From: Bacteroidales bacterium
Lineage (GTDB): Bacteria > Bacteroidota > Bacteroidia > Bacteroidales > UBA4417
Direction of reading: 5' to 3'
Assembly: GCA_016707705.1 (NCBI GenBank)
Contig: JADJHD010000022.1
Location: 1 to 64,000, forward strand
DNA length: 64,000 nt
Part shown: positions 9,358 through 17,442 of the stretch, piece after piece
How positions within the stretch are numbered: position 1 is the stretch's first letter
Layout of the letters: each line of letters starts with the position of its first letter
Made by a program: the position numbers and the translations under genes
The notes under the pieces: generated by a model
Database searches by the model: none
Told to the model about the DNA's origin: nothing
The model's input: only the letters and a program-made list of their open reading frames with translations

Positions 9358-10389
9358 CTATTTTTCCTTTACAAGGATCACATAAGTCGGGAAGTGGTCA
9401 CTGTAGCCACCGGCATAGGCTCCGCCTGCAAATGTGCGGAACGGATACCCTGCAAACTGTCCTTCCTGCTGAATCATGAATGGCTTATTAAAGACTCTTG
9501 CCTTATATAGTTTCCATGAATTATTTTTCTCCCTGATGAGTGGCTCTGTTATGATAATCTGGTCAAAGAGGTTCCAGCTATCCTTGTATGCCAGCGATCC
9601 GATTCCATCCTTGAAAAGCTGCCACATGGGATTGAACAGTCCGCCTGCTTTAACTTTTGCAGCCTTGCCCTGGGCACCGAGAATAACCGCTACCGATTCA
9701 TCAATGGGATCATCATTCAAGTCGCCCATTACCAAAACCCTTGCATCTTGATGTACCTTATTTAAGGAATCAACAATGCTTTTAGTGACAGCTGCAGCCG
9801 CTAATCTATAGGGAACATCATTCCCGCGTGATGGCCAGTGATTCACTACAATTGTAAAGGTATCCCTGTCGATGAGTCCGGTTACAACAAGCTGATCACG
9901 GGTTTTGAAATCCGGCTGACCGGGCATCTGCATTGGGACAGCTACAGCATTTACAAGGGTAAAATCTTTCTTTTTATAAAGGAGGGCAACATCAACACCT
10001 CTTCTGTCAGGGGAATCAAAATGTGCTATTCCATAGCCTGACGCTTTCAAGGCAGGGGTATTTATCAAATCTTCAAGAACACCTTTGTTTTCAATTTCTG
10101 AGAGGCCAATAATTGTAGGTCCGCCTTTCAAAACATCTTCACCAATCTGGCTGATGACAGTCGACATATGATCGAGTTTTTTCAGGTACTTGTCATAGGT
10201 CCATGCATTGCCACCTGAAGGAGTAAATTCCTCATCATTGATGGTCGGATCATTTAAGGTATCATAGAGGTTTTCCAGATTATAGAAAGCTATACAAACA
10301 GCCTTGGCTTGTTTTTGTCCGAAAACCTTGACAGATGGGATACTTACCCATATTAGAAGCAGTAAAAATGAAGTTCTGAGCAGGTGCAT
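9358..10389 (-). CDS. secreted endonuclease/exonuclease/phosphatase family protein
   Basis: 343 residues with a signal peptide (about 1-25, ending VFGQ). Metal-dependent phosphodiesterase of the DNase I-like fold: FYNLENLYDT (Asn37, Asn40), LSEIENKG (catalytic Glu98), NHWPSRG (His184), MGDLNDDP (Asp223, Asn225), DSWNLFDQI and the terminal GGYSDHFP (Asp331, His332). All active-site residues are present. This subgroup of EEP proteins is common in Bacteroidota as secreted nucleases or phosphatases. It sits upstream of a TonB receptor and a phospholipase-D-like enzyme on the same strand and is divergent from a second receptor, which suggests extracellular nucleic acid or phosphoester breakdown linked to uptake. 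The exact substrate is not visible in the sequence. Confidence 0.92.
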   Translation of the reverse strand: MHLLRTSFLLLLIWVSIPSVKVFGQKQAKAVCIAFYNLENLYDTLNDPTINDEEFTPSGGNAWTYDKYLKKLDHMSTVISQIGEDVLKGGPTIIGLSEIENKGVLEDLINTPALKASGYGIAHFDSPDRRGVDVALLYKKKDFTLVNAVAVPMQMPGQPDFKTRDQLVVTGLIDRDTFTIVVNHWPSRGNDVPYRLAAAAVTKSIVDSLNKVHQDARVLVMGDLNDDPIDESVAVILGAQGKAAKVKAGGLFNPMWQLFKDGIGSLAYKDSWNLFDQIIITEPLIREKNNSWKLYKARVFNKPFMIQQEGQFAGYPFRTFAGGAYAGGYSDHFPTYVILVKEK

Positions 10390-10415
10390 TATGCTGGTTT
10401 TAAATTAAGGGGAAA

Positions 10416-10423
10416 CAAATGTA
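10416..10423 (-). promoter_or_regulatory. -7 promoter element for the EEP nuclease gene
   Basis: On the minus strand TACATTTG matches TAnnTTTG exactly and lies 26 nt upstream of the ATG at 10389. The -33 element is not clear. The 197-nt divergent region 10390-10586 must also hold the promoter of the plus-strand TonB receptor; TTCTTTTGCA near 10510 is a weak candidate. Confidence 0.45.
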
Positions 10424-10586
10424 GAAGATTTTGTGAATGCTGAGATTTTATATCTGCATTTCGGTATTAAATAAAAATGAATAACCCACCGAACAATAGA
10501 TATTTTTTGTTCTTTTGCACTCCCTCGAAATTTGGCTTTTGATAAATTAATTAACACCCAAATAATTAAGGTTCAAACCTACCTCT

Positions 10587-13301
10587 ATGAAGTTCTTTTT
10601 TACTTTACTCATTCCAATCGTATTCCTGGCATTGCCTGCATGGAGTCAGCTAAACATTACCGGACAGGTAATGGATGGATTGACCGGTGCTGCTGTTGCT
10701 CAGGCTAAGGTTGAAGCCGCTTCCCTGCAGACAACTACCGGAGCAGATGGGCGCTTTGTACTACCCGTAAATGAACCGGGAGATTATACGATAATCGTAA
10801 CTCTTGATGGTTACGAAAAGACATCTGTCGCCGTTAAGGTGGCCAAAGGATCTGCCGATGCAGGAAAGATAATGCTTAGCCCCTCAATGGTGCAGGCAGA
10901 ATCGGGCATGGCAGAAATCACACTCAGTGGTGAAAGTGACGACAAGGATCAGGCTGTTTCCGGACTCCTGCATTCCTCAGGCGATGTATTCTCGAATACA
11001 GCTTCCTACACTTTCAGTTCCATGTTCTTCCGGATGCGCGGATATGACTCGGAATATGAAAACATCTACATTGAAGGCGTGCCTGTCAATGACGGAGAAT
11101 CCGGACGTGCAGTATACGGCGAATGGGGCGGACTCAACGATGCATTTCGCAATAAGGAGTACCTGAACGGTATTGAGCCCGGGAAGTTCTCCATCGGTTC
11201 ACTTGGCGGAGCTACCAACTTCACAACTCGTGCTTCGAAACAAAGGAAGCAGACCAAACTTTCCTATGCACTCTCCAACCGCTCCTACACAAACCGACTG
11301 ATGCTTACCTATTCAACTGGTTTAATGGACAACAACTGGGCTTTCACCTTCAGCGGTTCACGCAGATGGGGCAACGAAGGCTATGTTGATGGTACATTCT
11401 ATGATGGATATGCATACTTCTTCGGTGCTGAGAAAAAAATCAATTCAAGGCACAGTCTGGCACTAACTGCCTATGCTTCACCAACCCGCCGTGGTATGAG
11501 CAGCGCTTCCACTCAGGAAGTTTATGATATGCTCGACAACAACTATTATAACTCAAGCTGGGGTTATCAGAATGGAGAAAAGCGGAATTCAAAGGTCAGG
11601 ACCTCAAATGAGCCTATGTTTATTTTGAGTCATTACTGGACTATAGATGAAAAGACCTCTGTTACCTCTTCTGCAGCCTTCTCTTCCGGCAAAACCGGAA
11701 CAACTGGACTCAACTGGTTCAATGCAAGGGATCCAAGGCCTGATTATTACAGGAATCTTCCCAATTACCAGCCTGATTATCCATTGCCAGTAAATCCTTT
11801 CACTCAGGCAGCAACCATCAGTGCATGGCAGAATGATGTTAACCATAGCCAGATCGACTGGGATCACCTGTATCAGACCAACTACCTTTCGAACATCGAA
11901 AACAAGCAGGCTCTCTATATTTTAGAGAATAACATGACTGCCAGCCAGAACTGGTATCTGAACTCAAGGCTCAATAAGGCTACCGGTGAACACGGAAGTT
12001 TCAGCGGTGGAATCGAATTATCACATTATAAAGGTTCCCATTACAAATTGATGGATGACCTTCTTGGCGGACAGTACTGGGTTGACATTGATCAATACTC
12101 ACAGCGTGATTTCAAGGCTGATACCGTGAAATTGCAGAATGACCTTAACAATCCGAACAGGGTTATCAAGGAAGGTGATCGTTTTGGATATGATTACGAC
12201 CTGCTTTCAAACAATCTCAATCTTTGGGCTCTTGAGCAGTTCACCTATCCCAAATATGATTTCTACGTAGGTGCTTCTATTTCCGGAAACCAATACTGGC
12301 GTGAAGGTAACATGCGTAATGGCCGTGCTCCTGAGAATTCCTATGGAAAATCAGAGGTTAACACGAACATGAATTATTCAGTAAAAGCCGGATATACCTA
12401 TAAAATCAGCGGAAGGCATTATGTAACTGCACATGCAGCCTACATCACCCGTCCACCGCTCCTTCGTGATGCCTACATTTCACCCAGAACAACTGCCAAA
12501 CTCACTCCCGGTATCTCCGATCTGAAAATTATGAGTGGCGATATTTCCTACGTAGTCCGCTACCCCAACTTCAACGCAAGGGTAACCGCTTACCAGACAA
12601 TGTATGATGATTACAGCGAACTTCTTCGCTTTTACGATGACGACCTCAAGACTTTCGTAAATATGTCAATGACCAACGAAAGCCGCACTCACCAGGGAAT
12701 TGAAATCGGTGCTGAAGCTAAGGTTCTTCCTATTCTCTCTGTTGTTGCTGTTGTTTCCTATGGTAATTACAGATATACCAACCGTCCGACAGGTACCCGC
12801 AACTACGACAATGGTTCATTGCCTGATACAACTGAAACTATTTACGTAAAGAATTTCTACGTTGGAGGCAGCCCTCAATTAGCCAGTTCCGTTGGACTTC
12901 GCTTCAACAAGAACTACTGGTTCATTGACTTGAATGGCAACTACTATGATAAGATCTGGCTGGATTTCAATCCTCAGCGTCGTACCCCAAAAGCCATACA
13001 GAATCTCGGCCCCGGCGACCCACTTATCAATACTCTTACCGAACAGCAACAGCTTGATGGCGGATTCACTCTCGACCTTTCCATTGGAAAATCAATCAGG
13101 GTTAAGAGCTATTTCGTAAATATCAATTTCAGTGTAAGCAACCTGCTGGATAACCAGAAACTGACCAGTGGCGGATATGAGCAGAATCGCATCGATTTCA
13201 ACACTGCCGGTAATATGGTTGCCAATCCAAATGCATTCCCTCCTAAATTATACTATGCATATGGCCGCACCTACTTCTTTAATGTAGGATTCAGGTTCTA
13301 A
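10587..13301 (+). CDS. TonB-dependent receptor with carboxypeptidase-like domain
   Basis: 904 residues, intact. Signal peptide (1-20, ending AWSQ), carboxypeptidase-regulatory-like domain (about 21-105; ITGQVMDGLTGAAVAQAKV), plug region with MFFRMRGYDSEYENIYIEG and VPVNDGESG, then a long beta-barrel ending RTYFFNVGFRF with a terminal aromatic residue, typical of BamA-inserted barrels. It would import a ligand into the periplasm using TonB energy. No SusD partner is present, so it is not a classic polysaccharide locus. The DUF5689 lipoprotein starts 54 bp downstream, probably co-transcribed. It is a distant paralogue of the receptor at 6381-9207, on the other side of the EEP gene. Confidence 0.93.
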   Translation: MKFFFTLLIPIVFLALPAWSQLNITGQVMDGLTGAAVAQAKVEAASLQTTTGADGRFVLPVNEPGDYTIIVTLDGYEKTSVAVKVAKGSADAGKIMLSPSMVQAESGMAEITLSGESDDKDQAVSGLLHSSGDVFSNTASYTFSSMFFRMRGYDSEYENIYIEGVPVNDGESGRAVYGEWGGLNDAFRNKEYLNGIEPGKFSIGSLGGATNFTTRASKQRKQTKLSYALSNRSYTNRLMLTYSTGLMDNNWAFTFSGSRRWGNEGYVDGTFYDGYAYFFGAEKKINSRHSLALTAYASPTRRGMSSASTQEVYDMLDNNYYNSSWGYQNGEKRNSKVRTSNEPMFILSHYWTIDEKTSVTSSAAFSSGKTGTTGLNWFNARDPRPDYYRNLPNYQPDYPLPVNPFTQAATISAWQNDVNHSQIDWDHLYQTNYLSNIENKQALYILENNMTASQNWYLNSRLNKATGEHGSFSGGIELSHYKGSHYKLMDDLLGGQYWVDIDQYSQRDFKADTVKLQNDLNNPNRVIKEGDRFGYDYDLLSNNLNLWALEQFTYPKYDFYVGASISGNQYWREGNMRNGRAPENSYGKSEVNTNMNYSVKAGYTYKISGRHYVTAHAAYITRPPLLRDAYISPRTTAKLTPGISDLKIMSGDISYVVRYPNFNARVTAYQTMYDDYSELLRFYDDDLKTFVNMSMTNESRTHQGIEIGAEAKVLPILSVVAVVSYGNYRYTNRPTGTRNYDNGSLPDTTETIYVKNFYVGGSPQLASSVGLRFNKNYWFIDLNGNYYDKIWLDFNPQRRTPKAIQNLGPGDPLINTLTEQQQLDGGFTLDLSIGKSIRVKSYFVNINFSVSNLLDNQKLTSGGYEQNRIDFNTAGNMVANPNAFPPKLYYAYGRTYFFNVGFRF

Positions 13302-13355
13302 GCCTTTTAACAGATAACATACTCACTAAGAAACAAATCGATTAATATAATCACC

Positions 13356-14621
13356 ATGAATACAAAAAACATCCTGAGCATACTGTTTGTCCTCGCAACA
13401 CTTGCTTTCTCAATGACCTCATGTGTAAAAGGCGAGTTTGATGAACCACCTATCAACATTCCGAAAGTTACCTTCCCAAAGAATGCAACCATTGCAGAAT
13501 TGCTTCTTAAATATCCCGGCACCTGCGATTCAGTAAAAGATACCGTTGTTATTTCAGGTATCGTTACTGCCAATGATGAATCCGGTAACCTCTACAAGAA
13601 AATTGTTATCCAGGACGAAACTGCTGGTCTTGAAATAGAACTCGACCAGACTTCCCTTTATATTGATTACAGGGTTGGACAGAGAGTTTTCATCAAATGT
13701 CAGGGCATGTACATGGGCCGTTACAATGGCCTGCCACAGCTTGGATCAATCTATAATGGCAAGATCGGCCGTTTACCTGCTGTATACATCAAGGATCATA
13801 TCTTCAATGACAGTCTTCCCGGTGCTGCTCCAACTCCACTGGTTGTTACCCCTACTGCTTTGAACCTCTCCATGGTTAACAAGCTCGTAAGACTTGAGAA
13901 CGTGGCTCTGGCAGATGCAGGTCTTACCTGGGCAGCAAGTGATGCTACAACTGACCGCAGCCTTGAAGGCGGACCAACTTCATTTGTGATCAGGACCAGC
14001 AACTACGCAAATTTTGCCGGTATCACCATTCCATCAGGAAACGGAAATATCCAGGGCATTCTTAGCCTCTACAATTCCACTTACCAGCTTACCATTCGCG
14101 ACACCAATGATATTACCGGTTTCAAGAATGTAAAGATTCTGTTTACCGAGTCTTTTGAAACCAGCCTTGGTGGATTCGCCGGACAGAGCCTCGTTGGAGA
14201 TCAGGTTTGGGGACATGATGCAAGTTTCAAATGTGCAAAGATGTCAGGATTTGCAGCAAGCGCAAGTCATCAGAATGAAGACTGGCTCATTTCATCAGCC
14301 ATCAACATGAGCGGCATCAGCACCGGAGTTCTTCGCTTTTCACATGCCATCAACAAGGGTGATATAGCAAACGTGCAGAGCAATCATACTGTATGGATTT
14401 CAAAAGATTATACATCAGGTGCACCTTCAACCGGAACCTGGGAAAAACTTACTGTTCCCACTTACCCTGCAGGTAATAACTGGTCATTTGTAAATTCAGG
14501 CGAAGTAGCTATTCCAGCTGCTTACCTCGGACAGGCAAATGTTCGCATCGCCTTCAAATATCTATGCTCAGATACAGAATCTGCAACCTGGGAAATCCAG
14601 AACCTGAAGATTACTGAATAA
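13356..14621 (+). CDS. DUF5689 domain lipoprotein with choice-of-anchor-type C-terminal domain
   Basis: 421 residues. N-terminus MNTKNILSILFVLATLAF followed by SMTSC (Cys23), a probable lipoprotein signal. Residues about 35-255 form a DUF5689/OB-fold-like region: ATIAELLL, VISGIVTANDESGNLYKKI, IQDETAGLEIEL, YRVGQRVFIKCQGMYMGRYN. The IQDETAG block is shared with IQDETGG in the phospholipase-D-like protein. Residues about 268-421 (LFTESFETSLGGF ... DEDWLI-like NEDWLISSAINMS ... WEIQNLKIT) resemble the choice-of-anchor J/cleaved-adhesin jelly-roll. It probably binds a ligand at the cell surface for the preceding TonB receptor, in the position SusD would hold. That role is inferred. Confidence 0.85.
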   Translation: MNTKNILSILFVLATLAFSMTSCVKGEFDEPPINIPKVTFPKNATIAELLLKYPGTCDSVKDTVVISGIVTANDESGNLYKKIVIQDETAGLEIELDQTSLYIDYRVGQRVFIKCQGMYMGRYNGLPQLGSIYNGKIGRLPAVYIKDHIFNDSLPGAAPTPLVVTPTALNLSMVNKLVRLENVALADAGLTWAASDATTDRSLEGGPTSFVIRTSNYANFAGITIPSGNGNIQGILSLYNSTYQLTIRDTNDITGFKNVKILFTESFETSLGGFAGQSLVGDQVWGHDASFKCAKMSGFAASASHQNEDWLISSAINMSGISTGVLRFSHAINKGDIANVQSNHTVWISKDYTSGAPSTGTWEKLTVPTYPAGNNWSFVNSGEVAIPAAYLGQANVRIAFKYLCSDTESATWEIQNLKITE

Positions 14622-14666
14622 TCAGCAAAGCATAATCAGGTTGGCATTAAAGCCATCCTAAACAAA

Positions 14667-14705
14667 ACAAAGGCTGCAGGGAATTCCTTGCAGCCTTTGT
14701 TTTTA
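14667..14705 (+). terminator. rho-independent terminator after the DUF5689 gene
   Basis: 12-bp perfect stem ACAAAGGCTGCA (14667-14678) with TGCAGCCTTTGT (14689-14700), followed by TTTTT. It lies 46 nt past the stop of the lipoprotein gene and ends the receptor-lipoprotein operon. The opposite strand could serve as terminator for the convergent gene at 14739. Confidence 0.85.
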
Positions 14706-14738
14706 TGTTGTCAGAATCAGAAATTCCAGATAGGTGAC

Positions 14739-15434
14739 CTATTTGAAAATACCAAATTCAAGTCCTGCTGTTAGTCTTGGCAATTCAGGCAAACCGCTTT
14801 TTTCAGTGAAGAGATTACTCAACCTGTAGCGAGCAGTAAGAGCATAACGGTTAAATCCGATTCTTGCCAGCGCGCCGTATGAGAAGGATTCCACATAATC
14901 GAGACGTGAAACACTCACTTTCACCCATTCATCCTGAGCATTCTTATTGCTGGTAACATGAGCCTTCTTCCAGTTCCAGCTACCATATGCGCCAAGGTCA
15001 AGATACTTTCCAACAAAATTACCCCTGCGCCCAACGTTGATACGCAGGTACATTGCAGGTGTCATGCTGTTCACCTTGTATTTTTCCTTATCGTTGATTA
15101 CAGTGTCGGGAACAGTTTTCCCATCCTCCTGCTTCACCTTGTAGGCTGCCCAGTTAAAGGAGAAATCCAGTCCAAGGGCAAAGGTGTTGTTAAGTCTTCT
15201 CTTGTATCTGTAACCATAATCAACAACCAGTGATGCACCGGGTTTTATGAAATCTACATCTTCATTGGTAAAAAAAGGCGAACTGAGGGCAAGGTATTGA
15301 TGGTTGAAATGCTTGAGGTTCGGTCCTTTAGTTGGGCGCACAGTATCTGCTTTAACATCCCTCGAAAACAACACTTCCTGACTAAAAACAGTCATGCTGA
15401 GCAAGGCGAAAAATCCCAATAATATCTTTTTCAT
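14739..15434 (-). CDS. small outer-membrane beta-barrel protein, unknown function
   Basis: 231 residues with a signal peptide MKKILLGFFALLSMTVFSQ. The rest alternates hydrophobic and polar residues in short strands (SLVVDYGYRYKRRLNN, FALGLDFSFNWAAYKV, MYLRINVGRRGNFVGK, LDLGAYGSWNWKKAHV, ALTARYRLSNLF), with the final strand TAGLEFGIFK ending in an aromatic-Lys pattern. This fits an outer-membrane barrel of roughly 8-12 strands. It starts 63 bp after the stop of the subtilase gene on the same strand, so the two may form an operon. I cannot name a family beyond the general porin-like barrels of Bacteroidota. Confidence 0.75.
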   Translation of the reverse strand: MKKILLGFFALLSMTVFSQEVLFSRDVKADTVRPTKGPNLKHFNHQYLALSSPFFTNEDVDFIKPGASLVVDYGYRYKRRLNNTFALGLDFSFNWAAYKVKQEDGKTVPDTVINDKEKYKVNSMTPAMYLRINVGRRGNFVGKYLDLGAYGSWNWKKAHVTSNKNAQDEWVKVSVSRLDYVESFSYGALARIGFNRYALTARYRLSNLFTEKSGLPELPRLTAGLEFGIFK

Positions 15435-15497
15435 TGTATCCTGATTATCTATTTATAATTCTGTCTTCTAACGATTGTCAATTACCAGTGAAAGCTG

Positions 15498-17096
15498 CTA
15501 TAGCTTTAAAGAATAAGTATAACCAGCAAAATGCATATTCAGGGTTTCACCCTTATATTCATTCTTATCGATACTCAACACTAATTCTTCTGTAACGTCC
15601 AGAACATAATACTCATCAATCACACCGGCTGGATTCATCAAGTTGTAATAGAAGTAAAGGTTTTTATTGAAAGGCTTGTATTCAACCGAATAATCTTCAT
15701 CCTTTTCAGGAATACGTGCTTTATGGACAGTAACGATAACAGAATCCGCTGTTTCATTTACATCAAAACTGGGTGCAGCTTTTACGCTTCCTGTCAGGAA
15801 GTAGCTTGCCTGGGGAACCCCGAATCCATGAGCATAATCAAAATAAGGATAAAGTGTAGCAGATTCCTGAATCATCCTGAATAGCTCCATGTTTCCTGTA
15901 CTCTTTCTGGTTTGAAGAGCACAAGCAGCAAAGCCGGCCACCAGAGGTGATGCAAAAGAGGTTCCCTGAGTTTGAACCAATCCACTTTCTGCTGCTGCAA
16001 TTACATGCCCGTATGCGCTTACATTCGGTTTCATTCGCTTGTCGGCTGTAGGTCCAAAGGAACTGAAACTGGTATGGTAACCCGTTTCAGGATCAATTCC
16101 ACCAATCGATAGTACAGAATCGGCATCTGCCGGAGCTCCAACCTTCTGCCAGTCCTCATCGCCCTCATTACCGGCGGCATTTACAACAAGAATTCCTTTT
16201 CTTGCAGCCATATTGGCGGCTCTTGAAATAAAGCTGGTCTTGCCATCCATCTGCCAGGGGAAATACCTGTTATTGGTATAACCCAGTGAGCTGTTGATGA
16301 TATCGGCCCCGTTCTGGTCGGCCCATTCAGCTGCTTTCATCCAGTGTACCTCTTCTGAAAAAGGTTCTCTGTTGACCTCTGTCTTGGCCAGAAGAAATTC
16401 AGCTCCTGAAGCCAGTCCAATGGATTCTTCACCAATTTTCCCGGCAATGCAGGACCATACTTCTGTTCCATGGTTCTTGCCCCAGAATACGTTCTCCCCT
16501 TTATGCTTTGAGAAATCCTTAGTTGCAATCAGCCTTCCTGAGGAAATGATCTCACTGAACGCCGGACTTTCCTTTGCTCCTGGAAAACCAACATCAAAAA
16601 TGGCGATTCTCACTCCTTTCCCATCAATCCCTGCTTTTTTAAAAAGATCACCCTGCATGCTTAAGAGCTGATTCTTCATCAGATCCCGTTCATCCTCATC
16701 AATAGCTGTATCATATTCCATTATGGAAGCAATCCGCGATTGCCTGCAATCTCCTGGAATTACTTCGGTAACATAAGGCAGCTGACGAATTGCCAGAACC
16801 TGATCTTCATTGGCATAAACAGCCAGTGCATTAAACCAGCGGCTTTCAAAAAGAAGGCTATCCGATAAAGCCGCAACCTCCGCAGAGTAATTTTCATTTA
16901 CAGGCCAATCACTTGGATCATTAAGGGAAATACCTGCGATCAGCCTGCGTTCAATGGCCTTGCTGTCGAAATAGGTGTAAGGATCGAAACCGGATCCTGA
17001 TTTATCCCTGAGCATAACCCACCAACCCTGCTGAGCAGAAGAGATAAGCTGGCAAAAAATCAGGAAAAAAAGCGCAAAAAAGAGTTTTCGTTTCAT
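15498..17096 (-). CDS. secreted S8 family serine peptidase (subtilase)
   Basis: 532 residues with a signal peptide (about 1-21, ending ISSAQ). After a propeptide-like region (about 22-140) comes the subtilisin catalytic domain: Asp168 in IAIFDVGFPG, His209 in KNHGTEVWSCIAG, oxyanion Asn310 in NAAGNEGD, and nucleophile Ser380 in GTSFASPLVAG. The triad is complete, so the enzyme should be active. The C-terminal ~100 residues are beta-rich, but I do not see the YPNP...GxY pattern of a T9SS sorting domain; export to the periplasm is certain, surface delivery is not. Substrate unknown; a beta-barrel gene follows at 63 bp. Confidence 0.93.
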   Translation of the reverse strand: MKRKLFFALFFLIFCQLISSAQQGWWVMLRDKSGSGFDPYTYFDSKAIERRLIAGISLNDPSDWPVNENYSAEVAALSDSLLFESRWFNALAVYANEDQVLAIRQLPYVTEVIPGDCRQSRIASIMEYDTAIDEDERDLMKNQLLSMQGDLFKKAGIDGKGVRIAIFDVGFPGAKESPAFSEIISSGRLIATKDFSKHKGENVFWGKNHGTEVWSCIAGKIGEESIGLASGAEFLLAKTEVNREPFSEEVHWMKAAEWADQNGADIINSSLGYTNNRYFPWQMDGKTSFISRAANMAARKGILVVNAAGNEGDEDWQKVGAPADADSVLSIGGIDPETGYHTSFSSFGPTADKRMKPNVSAYGHVIAAAESGLVQTQGTSFASPLVAGFAACALQTRKSTGNMELFRMIQESATLYPYFDYAHGFGVPQASYFLTGSVKAAPSFDVNETADSVIVTVHKARIPEKDEDYSVEYKPFNKNLYFYYNLMNPAGVIDEYYVLDVTEELVLSIDKNEYKGETLNMHFAGYTYSLKL

Positions 17097-17442
17097 AAAG
17101 TGGAATTAAACATTTTGCTGTCCTATTGAACTGAAATAGATGATAATTCAAATCAAACAAAGTATAACAACAAATTAAAGCTACTTTTTATTTCAAACCT
17201 GCAAATATTTTTGATTTTTGTTTTAATGTTGTTCGCTGAATTAAAATTCAAATCAGGATTTTCCTCAGCAATTTTGAATCAATTCATTAATTTCCAGTAT
17301 GTTACGAGCGCACATTCTCCCAGCCTCAGTGAATAGGCTTGGAAATAGAATTCAGCCTTAACTATTAAACATAAGAATGGCCAGGTTCAGTGAACTGTTC
17401 CCGGCCATTCGCTTCCCACTCGCGTGATTCCCGCAAAGAAAA
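17097..17442. other. gene-free AT-rich spacer
   Basis: 346 nt without a gene-like frame, AT-rich in its right half. It contains the hairpin at 17375-17410 listed separately, and must also hold the promoter of the subtilase gene, which I cannot place with confidence. Confidence 0.4.
17375..17410 (-). terminator. hairpin after the delta-60/PKD gene
   Basis: Outer stem GAATGGCC (17375-17382) with GGCCATTC (17403-17410), and an inner GTTCA-G-TGAAC dyad. On the minus strand it is followed by TTATGTTT. It lies 33 nt past the stop at 17443. Confidence 0.6.
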
